Positions 45,079 to 54,903 of a stretch of DNA of 64,000 bases are shown piece by piece. How positions within the stretch are numbered: position 1 is the first letter of the stretch; each line of letters opens with the position of its first letter. The position numbers and the translations under genes were made by a program. The stretch covers positions 558,001 to 622,000 of the forward strand of contig NZ_CP045851.1 of NCBI RefSeq assembly GCF_009650215.1, written 5' to 3'. The DNA is from Actinomarinicola tropica. GTDB taxonomy: Bacteria > Actinomycetota > Acidimicrobiia > Acidimicrobiales > SKKL01. The notes under the pieces are model-generated. The model did not search any database and was not told the DNA's origin. It was given only the letters and a program-made list of their open reading frames with translations.

Positions 45079-45684
45079 TCAAGACAGGACGGTGGCGTGG
45101 CGGCGGACGAAGGGCAGCCGCGCCCACGCCCGGCCCAGGCCCCACCGGTTGCCGGCGGCGGTGACGGCCACGACGATCAGGGCCAGCGCGTAGATGACGT
45201 GGTAGTCGATGAGGGGGTTGGTCGACCCGGTCGCCTCACCGGCGGCGGTGTAGCGGGCCGGGTGCCACTCGGCGATCCACATGAGCGCCAGCAGCAGCGT
45301 GCCGCTCACCGCGGCCAGCCGCAGGCCGATGCCCAGCACGACCGCGGCACCGATGCCGAGCAGGCCGAGCATGAACAGCCAGTCGACCCACCAGTCGCCC
45401 GCCATCGAGCGGAACGTGGAGGCGAACGGGCCGGCGTCGATGCTGCCCAGGAACCCCTTGGTGGGGGAGCCCCCGTTGAGCCAGGCCCGCTCCGAGGGCG
45501 TCGAGTAGCCGAGGCCGAACAACTTGTCGACGAACGCCCACAGGAAGACGAACCCGGTGGCGATCCGCAGGCCGGCGAACCAGGCCGACGGCTCGGTGGG
45601 GCGGGGCCGGTGCCCGTTGTGACGGCCAAGGGTGGGGCTTGCCCGCTCGGTGCGGGTGGGGCGGGTGGTGGTCGGTGTTGCCAT
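45079..45684 (-). CDS. DoxX-like membrane protein
   Basis: A 201-residue four-helix protein: WFAGLRIATGFVFLWAFVDK, LFMLGLLGIGAAVVLGIGLR, SGTLLLALMWIAEW, LIDYHVIYALALIVVAVTAA. This is the DoxX/DoxD layout, linked in other organisms to thiosulfate or quinone oxidation and to thiol stress. ATG at 45684 after GGAGAGGGAACC. Confidence 0.75.
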   Translation of the reverse strand: MATPTTTRPTRTERASPTLGRHNGHRPRPTEPSAWFAGLRIATGFVFLWAFVDKLFGLGYSTPSERAWLNGGSPTKGFLGSIDAGPFASTFRSMAGDWWVDWLFMLGLLGIGAAVVLGIGLRLAAVSGTLLLALMWIAEWHPARYTAAGEATGSTNPLIDYHVIYALALIVVAVTAAGNRWGLGRAWARLPFVRRHATVLS

Positions 45685-45743
45685 GGTTCCCTCTCCTTCC
45701 TGAGGGTCGTGTGTCGGGGCCGGTGTTCGTACCGGCCGGCGGC

Positions 45744-45905
45744 TCACGCCTTCTCGGCGGGCTTGGGGTTGTCGGCGTTCACGGCCGGGTCGCCGCAGCA
45801 GCCTGCGCCGTGGCTGGTGTCGTGCTGGCTGTCGTCGTCGTGGCCGCCGTGCTGGTGGCCGTCGTGCTCGTGGCCGCAGCCGCAGCCACCGGGTGCGCAT
45901 GTCAT
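45744..45905 (-). CDS. Small Cys/His-rich metal-binding peptide
   Basis: A 53-residue protein with 5 Cys and 10 His: MTCAPGGCGCGHEHDGHQHG, GHDDDSQHDTSHGAGCCGDP. This composition is that of a soft-metal store or chaperone. ATG at 45905 after GAGAGGAGACGAC supports translation. First gene of the run to 43407 on this strand. No operator match in the 190 bp upstream. Confidence 0.65.
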   Translation of the reverse strand: MTCAPGGCGCGHEHDGHQHGGHDDDSQHDTSHGAGCCGDPAVNADNPKPAEKA

Positions 45906-46095
45906 GTCGTCTCCTCTCGGAGGTCCGGCTCGTCGCGAGTCGGGCCCGTACACGGTCATGGTGCGCCGTGGGCGGGTTCGAGCCATCCGGAGCAGCTACG
46001 GCTTCGCCATGTGGTGGAACCCTGATCACACGATCGGGTCGGTCGCGACTGCGCGTCGCCGCCAGTTGCCCGCCGCGGTCGGGCACGAAAGGGGC

Positions 46096-47405
46096 TCAGC
46101 CCGCTTGGGGTTCCTGGGCGCTGCTGGTCGTGGTGGCGAGCAGGATGGAGGCTGCGATGGTGGCGGCGGCCAGGGAGGCGAGGAGGATGGCGACGGTGGC
46201 CTGTGCCTGGAGCGTGGTGCCCTCGAAGGCGAGGCCGGTGATGAAGATGGAGACGGTGAAGCCGATGCCGCCCAGCGCGGCGACGCCAAGCAGCCCCCGC
46301 CAGGTGGCGCCGTCGGGCAGCCTGCAGATGCCGATCCGGGTGCCGATCCAGGCGAAGGCCGAGATCCCGACCAGCTTGCCGACGACCAAGCCGAAGAAGA
46401 TGCCCGTGGCCGTCCGCGTGGAAAGGGTGTCGGCGATCGCGCCCGCGCCAAGGGGCACACCGGCGTTGGCCAGGGCGAACAGGGGGACGATCACGAAGGT
46501 GGTCCACGGGTGGAAGAAGTGTTCGAGCCACTCGATGACCGACACGGAGTCGCGAGCCAGCGCAGCCGTCTCTCGCGCTGCTTGCACGGTGGAGATGTCG
46601 GCGAGGGCGTCGGTGTCGATCAGCTCCCGTTGGCGGGGCGCGCCGGTGTCAGGAGCCCGAACACGACGCCGGCCAGGGTGGGGTTGACGCCGGATTGGTG
46701 GAGGGCGAGCCACACGGCGGCGCCGAGGGCGACGTAGGCGGTGACGGCGCGCACCCCGAGGCGCCGGAGGGCGGCGGCGGCCAGGAGCAGGACCGCGGCG
46801 GTGGCGAGCGCGTCGAGCTGGATGCCGTCGGCGTAGAAGACGGCGATGATGAGGATCGCGCCGATGTCGTCGGCGATGGCGAGCGCCAGCAGGAACACCT
46901 TGAGGGCCGACGGGATCCGGCTGCCGAACAAGCTGAGCACGCCGACGGCCATGGCGATGTCGGTGGCGGTGGGAATGGCCCACCCGCGCATGCCGTCCGT
47001 GCCGGCGTTCACCGCGGCGTAGATGAGCGCCGGCACCACCATGCCGCCGAGCGCGGCGACCGCGGGCAGCGCCGCCCGGCTCGCGGTCCGCAGCTCGCCT
47101 TCGACGAGCTCGCGTTTGACTTCCAGGCCCACGACGAGGAAGAAGATGGCCATCAACCCGTCGTTGATCCACTCGCGGAGGCTGAGGTCGAGCCCGTGGT
47201 TGCCGAGGACGACGGTGAACGACGTCTCCCACAGCTCCTCGTAGGTGTCCTGCCACGGGGAGTTCGCCCACAGCAGAGCCAGCGGCGTCGCTCCGATGAG
47301 GACGATCCCCCCGGCCGCCTCCAAGCGGAGAAAGTCGACGAGGGGCCGGATCAGCACGGTGTGGCTCGCCCCCGACGGCGTGTCCTCGGGCCGGTCGTGC
47401 ACCAT
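46096..47405 (-). pseudogene. nhaA: Na+/H+ antiporter NhaA, single-base frameshift
   Basis: From ATG 47405: GGIVLIGATPLALLWANSPW, MAIFFLVVGLEVKRELVEGE, AIPTATDIAMAVGVLSLFGS, LALAIADDIGAILIIAVFY (the paired Asp of the ion site), GVVFGLLTPARPANGS then a stop at 46620. One missing G in GGG (~46627) restores ELIDTDALADISTVQAARET, HPWTTFVIVPLFALANAGVP and the rest to 46096. Otherwise full length, about 435 residues. The start overlaps the EamA stop (ATGA). Confidence 0.8.
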
Positions 47406-48268
47406 CAGTCCCTCCCGGCCGGTCGCTCCGTGGGGTGGCTGCTGGGATCCGATCCGCGGAGCACGACCCACAGCGACCCGAGGACGAGGACGAGCCCGGC
47501 CGCGGTCCAGCCGCCGGGGCGCTCGGCGGTGGCCAGGAACGCGAAGGCGACGCCGAACACGGGGGTGAGGAACGTCCAGGCGGCGAGGCGGCCGAGCGGC
47601 GAGCGGAGGGTCTCGACGAACCAGGCCCAGTAGGCCAGCGCCGTGCCGACGAGCGCCAGGAAGCCGAGGACGAGGAGAAACCGTGGGGTCCAGTCGATGC
47701 GGGGGAGGCCCTCGACGGCGCCGGCCACGACGGCGAGGCCGGCGCCGCCGATGACGAAGTGCCAGCCCGCGGTCTGGACGAGGTCGGCGCCGGTGAGGCG
47801 GCGGGCGAGGAGCGTTCCGGCGGTGATGGCGGCAGCGGCGAGGATCGACAGCCAGGCGCCGGTTCCGCCGCCGGCCGGGACGGCCACGACGAGGAGGCCG
47901 GCGAACCCGACGGTGAGCCCCACGGCGGTGCGCACGGTGAGCCGCTCGCCGTAGAGCCACCACGCGGGGAGCAGGATCAGCAGCGGCTGGGCGTTGGCCA
48001 GGACGGCGGCGGTGCCGGTGGCGAGGCCGGCGACCCCGGCGAACATGGCGGCGAACGCGATGCCGGCGTTGGTGAGGGCCAGCAGGCCGATCAGCCGCCA
48101 GGCGCGGACGCCGGTCGGCAGCGGCCGGCGCTGCGCGGTGGCGAGCGCGACCAGCGCGGCCCCGGCGACGAGCGATCGCAGGGTGGCGAACCAGAGCACC
48201 GGCGCGTCTCGTAGGCCCCAGCGGATGGCGACGAAGCAGGCCCCCCACGCGGCGGTGATCCACAGCAT
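47405..48268 (-). CDS. EamA-family (DMT) transporter
   Basis: A ~287-residue, ten-helix drug/metabolite transporter with two EamA repeats: MLWITAAWGACFVAIRWGLR ... GTAAVLANAQPLLILLPAWW and VQTAGWHFVIGGAGLAVVAG ... FLALVGTALAYWAWFVETLR. Substrate unknown. I chose ATG 48268, where the first helix begins; TTG 48352, next to the ATPase stop, would add 28 residues and couple the genes. Confidence 0.82.
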   Translation of the reverse strand: MLWITAAWGACFVAIRWGLRDAPVLWFATLRSLVAGAALVALATAQRRPLPTGVRAWRLIGLLALTNAGIAFAAMFAGVAGLATGTAAVLANAQPLLILLPAWWLYGERLTVRTAVGLTVGFAGLLVVAVPAGGGTGAWLSILAAAAITAGTLLARRLTGADLVQTAGWHFVIGGAGLAVVAGAVEGLPRIDWTPRFLLVLGFLALVGTALAYWAWFVETLRSPLGRLAAWTFLTPVFGVAFAFLATAERPGGWTAAGLVLVLGSLWVVLRGSDPSSHPTERPAGRD

Positions 48269-48353
48269 GCGCAGCGGCGGCGGGCCGGCCGGCGCCTCGC
48301 CGTCCCAGCGGTGGCGCGATGCCGTGGTCGTTCGGCGCAGCCACAGGGTCAAG

Positions 48354-50790
48354 TCAGCGAACGGGGGTCGTCGCCGGTACTGCCTCGGGGGCCAGCGTCG
48401 TGGCCGCGGCGTCGGCGATCGACGGGAGGCGGAGGCGTTTGAGCATGACGGCGTTGACGGCGACGATGAAGCTCGACCCCGACATCGACAGGGCGGCGAT
48501 CTCGGGGCGCAGCACCAGCCCGAACGCGGGCTCGAACACGCCCGCGGCGATGGGCAGGGCGATGACGTTGTAGCCGACGGCCCAGCCCAAGTTCTGGCGC
48601 ATCTTGCGCAGCGTGCCCCGGCCGATCTCGATGGCGGTGGGGACGTCGAGGGGGTCGCTGCGCATGAGCACCACATCGGCGGTCTCGATGGCGACGTCGG
48701 TGCCCGCGCCGATGGCGATGCCGATGTCGGCTTGGGCGAAGGCGGGCGCGTCGTTGACACCGTCGCCGACCATGGCGACCTTGCGGCCCTTGGGCTTGCA
48801 GTTCGGCGACCTTGGTGGACTTGTCGCCGGGGAGGACGTCGGCGATGACTGTCGTCACGCCGAGCAGGGAGGCGATGCGGCGGGCGGTGGCCTCGTTGTC
48901 GCCGGTGAGCATGACGACCTCGGTGCCGATTCGTCGTAGCTCGGCGACCGCCGCGCCGGCGGTCTCTCTGGGGGCGTCGGCCATGCCGATGAGGCCCGCG
49001 GCGCGGCCGTCGACGGCGACGACCACCGCGGTGCGGCCGCCTTCGGCAAGCTGGGTGCGGCGAGCGGCGAGCCCGTCGAGGTCGACGCCTTCGCGTTCCA
49101 TCAGGCGGCGGTTGCCGACGACGACGCGGTGGCCGTCGACGGTGGCGAGGGCGCCGTGGCCGGGGACGCTGTCGAAGTCCTGTGCCGGCAGGACGTCGGC
49201 GCCTCGCCGTTCGGCTTCGGTGACGATGGCTTGGGCGAGGGGGTGCTCGGACTCGCATTCGACGGCGGCGACGAGGGCGAGGAGACGGTTCTCGTCGATG
49301 ACGGTGGCGATGACGTCGGTGACCTCGGGTTCGCCCTTGGTGAGGGTGCCGGTCTTGTCCATGACGACGGTGTCGATGCGGGCTGCGGTCTCGAGGGCCA
49401 TGGCGTTCTCGAACAGCACGCCCCGCCCGGCGCCGAGGCCGGTGCCGACCATGACCGCGGTGGGGGTGGCGAGTCCGAGGGCGTTGGGGCAGGTGACGAC
49501 CACGACGGTGATGGCGAACAGGATCGCCTCGCTCACCGGCCGGTCGGCCAGCACGCTCCACACGAAGAAGGTGCCGGTGCCGCCGATGAGGGCGACGAAC
49601 ACCAGCCAGAACGCGGCCTTGTCGGCGAGGCGCTGCCCGGGGGCCTTGGAGTTCTGGGCCTCTTGGACGAGCTTGACGATCTGGGCCAGTGCGGTTTCGG
49701 AGCCGATCTTGGTGGCCCGCACCCGCACCGTGCCGGTGGTGTTGAGCGTCGCCCCGATCACCGGGTCGCCCGGGCCCTTGTACACGGGGAGGCTCTCGCC
49801 GGTGACCATCGACTCGTCGAGCTCGGTCTCACCTTCCTCGACGACTCCGTCGACGGCGACCTTGGCGCCCGGTCGCACCAGCAGCAGGTCGCCGACCTGC
49901 ACGTCGGCGGTCGGCACCTCGACGGTCTCGCCGTCGCGGATCACCGTTGCCATCGGCGGGGCCAGGTCGAGCAGCGCCCGGATGGCGTCGTTGGCGCCGC
50001 CGCGGGCGCGCATCTCGAACCAGTGGCCGAGCAGCACAAACGCGGAGAGCACCGTGGCCGCTTCGTAGAAGACCTCGCCGCCGCCGGTGAGGGTCACCCA
50101 CAGCGAGTACAGCCAGCCGGCACCGACCGCCACGGCGACGAGGACCATCATGTCCAGCGTCCGCGCCCGCAGCGCCCGCCACGCGCCGTCGAAGAAGATC
50201 CACGCCGACCAGAAGATCACCGGCAGGCTCAACACCAGCATGAACACGTCGTCGCGCATGCCGAACGGCGCGGCCGCGTCGAAGTTGAGGACGTCCCGGC
50301 CGATCGGTGACCACAGGAGAATGGGGACCGAGAACACCGCGGCGACGAGGAAGCGTCGGCGCATGTCGGCCACCATCTCGGCCATCGACGCGCCGCCGTG
50401 GCCGCCGTGGCCCATCGTCTCGTGCGGCGAGCGCACCGCTGCTTCGGCTGGCTCCTGGCCGGCGTGGCCGTCGGCTGCGGGCTCCTCCATAGGGTCGCAG
50501 AGGTGGTCGGGCACCGACTGGCCGGCGCAGTGATAGCCGCACCGCTCGACCCAACCCCGAAGTTCCGCGACGTTCGTGACTGTCGGGTCGTAGGTGACCG
50601 TCGCCGTTTGGGCGGCGGGGTTGGCGTCGACAGCCGATACGCCGGCGATGCGCCCGAGCGTGGCCTCGACCACGGCCTTCTCGCTGGCCCAGTGGAGGCC
50701 GCTGACCTCGAGGACGGCGGTCGCGATGGCGCCGTCACGGCCGCCACCACCGTGGGCGTGGTGGTGGTCGTGAGCATGGGGTGCTGGCAT
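48354..50790 (-). pseudogene. P1B-type heavy-metal ATPase, single-base frameshift
   Basis: About 812 residues once repaired. His-rich start (HAHDHHHAHGGGG), an HMA-like fold whose CxxC is replaced (GLHWASEKAVVEA), eight helices with the channel motif TCPNALGLATP, phosphorylation site VVMDKTGTLTKG, VMLTGDNEA, and, after one extra C at ~48793, VAMVGDGVNDAPAF. The channel motif CPN is unusual (CPC and CPH are the common copper types). Likely a copper or related exporter. Followed by EamA and nhaA on the strand; divergent from GAPDH. Confidence 0.85.
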
Positions 50791-50828
50791 GCGTTCGTCC
50801 TTCCGCTGCCGGCGGGTAGGACACCCGT

Positions 50829-50847
50829 CTCCTACAGTCTGTCGCAG
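50829..50847. promoter_or_regulatory. BlaI-like site, ATPase/GAPDH divergent promoter
   Basis: CTCCTACAGTCTGTCGCAG: core ACA-GTC-TGT and right arm TGTCGnAG match; the left arm is weaker. It also forms a longer palindrome CTCCT...AGGAG. 39 bp upstream of the ATPase start. Confidence 0.4.
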
Positions 50848-50930
50848 GAGCGCGCGGACTGTGCCCGCTCAGTGCGGTTGTCGCCGAAATGCCGGCACGC
50901 CGAGCGTTGATCGAACCACAGGAGGATGCG

Positions 50931-51980
50931 ATGTCCGGTGCGAAGGTGCGGGTTGCGGTCAACGGCTACGGCGTGATCGGCAAACGGGTCGCCGACGCGG
51001 TGGCGCTGCAAGACGACATGGAGCTGGTCGGCGTGGCCGACGTGGCGTCCGACTACCGCATCCGTGTGGCGGTGGAGCGCGGCCATGCGGTGTTCGCGTC
51101 GGACCCCGCGGCGGGCGACGAGATGGACGCGGCCGGCATCTCGGTGGCGGGCACGCTGGACGATCTGCTCGGCCGGGTCGACGTGGTGGCCGACTGCGCC
51201 CCGAAGAAGCTGGCGGCGGCCAACAAGGACCGCTACCAGGCCGCGGGGGTGAAGGGCATCTGGCAGGGAGGCGAGAAGCACGAGCTGACCGGCTACTCGT
51301 TCTGCGCCCAGGTGAACTACACCGGCGCGCTGAACCGAGACTTCGCCCGGGTGGTGTCGTGCAACACGACGGCGTTGAGCCGCACCATGCACGCCCTGCA
51401 CCGGCGCGGCTGGGTGCGCCGGGCGCGGGCGGTGCTGCTGCGGCGGGGGACCGACCCGTGGGAGTCGCATGCCAACGGGATGATCAACACGGTCGTCCCG
51501 GAGATCAGGGTTCCCAGCCACCAGGGCCCCGACGCCCAGACGGTGATCCCCGACCTCGACATCACCACCCTGGCCGGCGCCGGCCCCTACAACCTGAGCC
51601 ACATCCACTTCGCCATGGTGGAGACGACCCGCCCCGTCAGCCTCGACGAGCTGCGCGACGCCTTGTGGGACGAGCCCCGCGTCGCCTTCGTCCGCGCCGC
51701 CGACGGCCTGGTGGCGCTGAACTCGGTGATCGAGCTGATGCGCGACCTCGACCGGCCCCGGGGCGATATGTGGGAGGTGGCGGTGTGGGAGGACGCGCTC
51801 GCCAGCGACGGCCGCGAGGTGTACCTCACCTTCCAGGTGCACAACGAGGCGATCGTCGTGCCCGAGACCATCGACTGCATCCGGGCGCTCACCGGCATCG
51901 AACCGGACGGGGCCGCGTCGGTCGCCAAGACCGACGCCTCGCTCGGGATCACCAAGACGTTCCTGCCGGCGACGACGTGA
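50931..51980 (+). CDS. Type II (archaeal-type) glyceraldehyde-3-phosphate dehydrogenase
   Basis: A 349-residue enzyme of the archaeal GAPDH class: RVAVNGYGVIGKRVADAVAL (NAD(P) binding), DVVADCAPKKLAAANKDRY, catalytic Cys in VVSCNTTALSRTMHAL, NTVVPEIRVPSHQGPDAQTV, LSHIHFAMVETTRPVSLDEL. It oxidises glyceraldehyde 3-phosphate with phosphate and NAD(P)+. Type II enzymes are characteristic of archaea and uncommon in bacteria, so transfer is likely. ATG at 50931 follows CAGGAGGATGCG. Divergent from the metal ATPase. Confidence 0.92.
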   Translation: MSGAKVRVAVNGYGVIGKRVADAVALQDDMELVGVADVASDYRIRVAVERGHAVFASDPAAGDEMDAAGISVAGTLDDLLGRVDVVADCAPKKLAAANKDRYQAAGVKGIWQGGEKHELTGYSFCAQVNYTGALNRDFARVVSCNTTALSRTMHALHRRGWVRRARAVLLRRGTDPWESHANGMINTVVPEIRVPSHQGPDAQTVIPDLDITTLAGAGPYNLSHIHFAMVETTRPVSLDELRDALWDEPRVAFVRAADGLVALNSVIELMRDLDRPRGDMWEVAVWEDALASDGREVYLTFQVHNEAIVVPETIDCIRALTGIEPDGAASVAKTDASLGITKTFLPATT

Positions 51981-52137
51981 GCCGATTGCGCCCTTCACCG
52001 ACGCGACGCTGCCCCGTCCGGGCGACCCTTCGGCACGCAGCTCCCGAACGAAGCGACCCGCGCAACGGCCAACGGGTCACCCACAGCATCCGCCCCGGCT
52101 CGGGCCGGTTGCCAGTCTGGACTACGCCGCGGCTCCC

Positions 52138-52264
52138 TCACGCGGACATGGGCGTCGGCTGCGCATCGGCCCCGGCTGGCTCCTCTAGCGGCGCGGCCGG
52201 AAGGCGCAGGCGCTGGAGCATCACCGCGTTGACAGCCAGGGTGAAGCTCGAGCCTGACCCATCG
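52138..52264 (-). pseudogene. Carboxy-terminal remnant of a P1B ATPase
   Basis: Reads GSGSSFTLAVNAVMLQRLRL then PAAPLEEPAGADAQPTSMSA and a stop; it matches the last helix of the ATPase at 48354 (SSFIVAVNAVMLKRLRLPSI). Nothing of the rest of the enzyme is present upstream. A second exporter gene was once here. Confidence 0.7.
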
Positions 52265-52323
52265 CCAGCTCTGTCGGGACAAGTGCCAGGATGGCCCATA
52301 GCACCAGTCCCCGTGAGCGCGAT

Positions 52324-52794
52324 TCAGCCGTGGCGGTCGGCCGAGACCACTTCCCCACCTCGCGTGCTCCCCTCCGCGGTCGTACAGCACGATGCCGCGG
52401 TGGTTCCGGCTCGCGAGGAGCTGTGGTAGCTCGAGGTGACACGACGTGCAGCCGTGAGACGCCAGGCTGCTAATCCGACAAGCAGCAGGAGCGCTCCGGT
52501 GAGGCTCACGGTGGCCACGACGCCGGAGACGGCGAGCCCGACCACCAACAGTACTGGGACGCCACAGCAGGCGGCGCACGCGCCGACGGCCGCGAGTCGC
52601 GAACCCGAGCCGGCGGGGTGACACTCAATCGAGTTGGGCAGCGTTTCCCCGTCGTTGGTCGTCCGGGGGTTCGATCGTCCCTCCGGCCACCACGCCGGCC
52701 GGTCGAGGTGCGGCTCGCCCTCGAGAAGCCACAGGAGTCGGCCGATGCCTCCTGCGCACACCACCATGAGTCCTGCTGCGACGATGAACGTCAT
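52324..52794 (-). CDS. MerT-like membrane protein
   Basis: A 156-residue protein with three hydrophobic helices: VAAGLMVVCAGGIGRLLWLL at the start, then AVGACAACCGVPVLLVVGLA and TGALLLLVGLAAWRLTAARR. The ACAACCGVP helix resembles the paired-Cys helix of mercuric-ion transporters, suggesting soft-metal passage; identity beyond that is uncertain. ATG at 52794 (MTFIVAAG). A good operator lies 50 bp upstream. Confidence 0.65.
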   Translation of the reverse strand: MTFIVAAGLMVVCAGGIGRLLWLLEGEPHLDRPAWWPEGRSNPRTTNDGETLPNSIECHPAGSGSRLAAVGACAACCGVPVLLVVGLAVSGVVATVSLTGALLLLVGLAAWRLTAARRVTSSYHSSSRAGTTAASCCTTAEGSTRGGEVVSADRHG

Positions 52795-52844
52795 CTGACT
52801 GTGCCTCCATCTGGTGCTGTCGTACGCAGTCGACAGGGGCGATC

Positions 52845-52863
52845 GTACGACGCTTTGTCGTAG
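52845..52863. promoter_or_regulatory. BlaI-like operator, MerT-like/permease divergent promoter
   Basis: GTACGACGCTTTGTCGTAG, two mismatches in the arms, between the MerT-like gene and the amino-acid permease. Confidence 0.65.
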
Positions 52864-52974
52864 TGTCGGCAACGTGCCAGAAGACCTTGAGGGCATCGAC
52901 GCGAGGGCGGCGGTCGCTCAGCACAGGGACGACCGCCCTGTCTAACCGCAAGGGTGCTTCGGAGGAGAATCGTC

Positions 52975-54318
52975 GTGGACCAGATGACCGCCGCTGACGA
53001 CAGCGCCCCGGAGGATGTACCCGGGAGTCTGACGTTGTCGGGGGCGGTCGCGCTCGGCACGGGGGTGATGATCGGTGCCGGGATCTTCGCGCTGACCGGG
53101 CAGACAGCTCGGCTGGCGGGCGACTGGTTCCCGCTCGCGTTCGTCGCGGCAGCCGGGGTGGTGGCTGCGAGCGCGTACTCGTATGTGAAGTTGTCGAACG
53201 CGTTCCCGTCGTCGGGTGGGGTCGCCATGTTCCTGCGCGAGGAGTACGGACCCGGGACGGCGATGGGCGTGTTCGCCATGTTCATGTACGTGTCGATGGT
53301 GATCAACGAAGCACTCGTGGCCAGGACGTTCGGCGCGTATTTACTCCAGGTCGTCGACCTCGAACCGGTGTCGTTCTGGGTGCCCGCGTTCGCGGTCGCG
53401 TTGCTCGTTGCCGCGTTTGGCGTGAACGTCGCCGGCAACCGCGCGATGCAGGCCGCGCAGCGGGTCATGGCGGCGGTCAAGATCGTCGGCCTCGGCGCGT
53501 TCGCAGTCGCTGGGCTGTGGTACGCGTCGGCGGCCGAGTTCACCAGCGGCACCGGCGGCGAGTACACGGCGTCGCCGGAAGGCTTCCTGGCCGCGGTCGC
53601 GCTGGCGATCCTCGCCTACAAGGGCTTCACGACGATCACCAACAGCGGCGGCGAGCTCGTGGACCCGCACCGCAACACAGGACGGGCGATCGTGATCGCG
53701 CTGGCGATCTGCACCGTGGTGTACCTGACCATCGCCGCGGCGGTGGCGGGGAACCTCGATGTGGCCGAGATCGTGGACGCCGAGGACTACTCGCTCGCCG
53801 AGGCGGCTCGTCCAGCGTTCGGTGACGGTGGGGTGAGCTTCACCGTCGCACTGGCCCTCGTGGCGACGGCCTCGGGAGTGATGGCCAGCATCTTCGCGGC
53901 GTCCCGGATGCTGGCGATGCTCACCCACATGACCCAGGTCCCCCACCGGCACTTCGGCATCCCCGGCACGGTGCGGGCCCACACCACCGCGTACACCGTC
54001 ATCTTCGCCGTCGCCCTGGCAGCGACGCTGGACCTACGTCGGATCGCCGTCTTGGGCGCCATCTACTACCTGATCATGGACATCGCCATCCACTGGGGAC
54101 TCCTGCGGCACTTACGTGATCGCGTCGAGCACCGCCGCGCCATCGTGGTAGGTGCGATCCTCCTCGATGTCGTCGTGCTCGGCGCACTCGTGTGGGTCAA
54201 GGCGTCGGCCGATCCGCTCGGCCTGTGGGTGGCGGTCGCCGGCATCGTGCTCGTCGTGCTGGGCGAGCGGCTGTTCATGGCCTCCCACACCCGACCCGAC
54301 GGCACGATGGACATGTGA
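52975..54318 (+). CDS. APC-superfamily amino-acid permease
   Basis: A 447-residue, twelve-helix transporter: SGAVALGTGVMIGAGIFALT, SYVKLSNAFPSSGGVAMFLR, ILAYKGFTTITNSGGELVDP, ASRMLAMLTHMTQVPHRHFG. The GxxxGAGIF helix and the central GFD/E-type helix are APC marks. Substrate not readable; YhdG/YfnA-type uptake of a neutral or cationic amino acid is possible. GTG at 52975 follows GGAGGAG. Shares an operator region with the MerT-like gene, suggesting supply of a thiol or ligand amino acid, an inference. Confidence 0.87.
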   Translation: MDQMTAADDSAPEDVPGSLTLSGAVALGTGVMIGAGIFALTGQTARLAGDWFPLAFVAAAGVVAASAYSYVKLSNAFPSSGGVAMFLREEYGPGTAMGVFAMFMYVSMVINEALVARTFGAYLLQVVDLEPVSFWVPAFAVALLVAAFGVNVAGNRAMQAAQRVMAAVKIVGLGAFAVAGLWYASAAEFTSGTGGEYTASPEGFLAAVALAILAYKGFTTITNSGGELVDPHRNTGRAIVIALAICTVVYLTIAAAVAGNLDVAEIVDAEDYSLAEAARPAFGDGGVSFTVALALVATASGVMASIFAASRMLAMLTHMTQVPHRHFGIPGTVRAHTTAYTVIFAVALAATLDLRRIAVLGAIYYLIMDIAIHWGLLRHLRDRVEHRRAIVVGAILLDVVVLGALVWVKASADPLGLWVAVAGIVLVVLGERLFMASHTRPDGTMDM

Positions 54319-54382
54319 GCTACCGAAAACGCGCCTGGTGAGATCTCGACCGCGGTTCGGCGCAGCCGCCAGCAGTAGTGTT

Positions 54383-54401
54383 CTGCGACAGGATGTCGGA
54401 G
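54383..54401. promoter_or_regulatory. BlaI-like operator before small membrane protein
   Basis: CTGCGACAGGATGTCGGAG, one mismatch per arm, about 90 bp upstream of the small membrane protein gene. Confidence 0.55.
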
Positions 54402-54490
54402 ACATTCGGATACGTCTCACCACAGGCGGCTGTCTCGGTCCATAGTCCCCCGCAGCACGGATCGGTGGTCGAAGCGGATGCAGCGCAGGG

Positions 54491-54805
54491 GTGTCGGCGC
54501 GACCGTCACCCCATGACCGGAACCCGCACCCACCGCACGGCGCTGTCGAGCGTGACTCGCGGCCACGTGGCGGGCGAGGCGAGCTGGTCGGCATCGCAGC
54601 TGCCGCAGGTCTGGTCGTCGTGCTGTGGCTTGCTGGTATCGGATCCCTCGGTGTGGGCGTCGCTGCCGGGCTTCTGGTGATCACGTGCCTCGCTGTCTGC
54701 GTGATGGCCGCGCTGACGGGTCATCGGTGCGGTCGCGACATCGAGGCAGCAGCGGCCCATCTCGTCGCCGCTCGACGTGACCAGTACAAGGAGGGGGGAG
54801 CCTGA
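54491..54805 (+). CDS. Small two-helix membrane protein
   Basis: A 104-codon frame: polar His/Pro-rich head, two hydrophobic segments (VGIAAAAGLVVVLWLAGIGS and GVAAGLLVITCLAVCVMAAL) with Cys residues, then TGHRCGRDIEAAAAHLVAAR. The membrane region and HRCG..IE tail look like a DUF2933-type protein. GTG 54491 is the first start; a later in-frame start is possible. The GAAGCCC tail region to 54900 holds only a doubtful 43-codon frame. Confidence 0.5.
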   Translation: MSARPSPHDRNPHPPHGAVERDSRPRGGRGELVGIAAAAGLVVVLWLAGIGSLGVGVAAGLLVITCLAVCVMAALTGHRCGRDIEAAAAHLVAARRDQYKEGGA

Positions 54806-54903
54806 AGCCCCGCAGGTCGTCGTGGCGCTCGCCCTAGTCTTCGGATCGGTCATCGCCATCGGTCTCGCCCAACCCGACGAGGAGAGCGGAGGGGTTCACC
54901 GCT

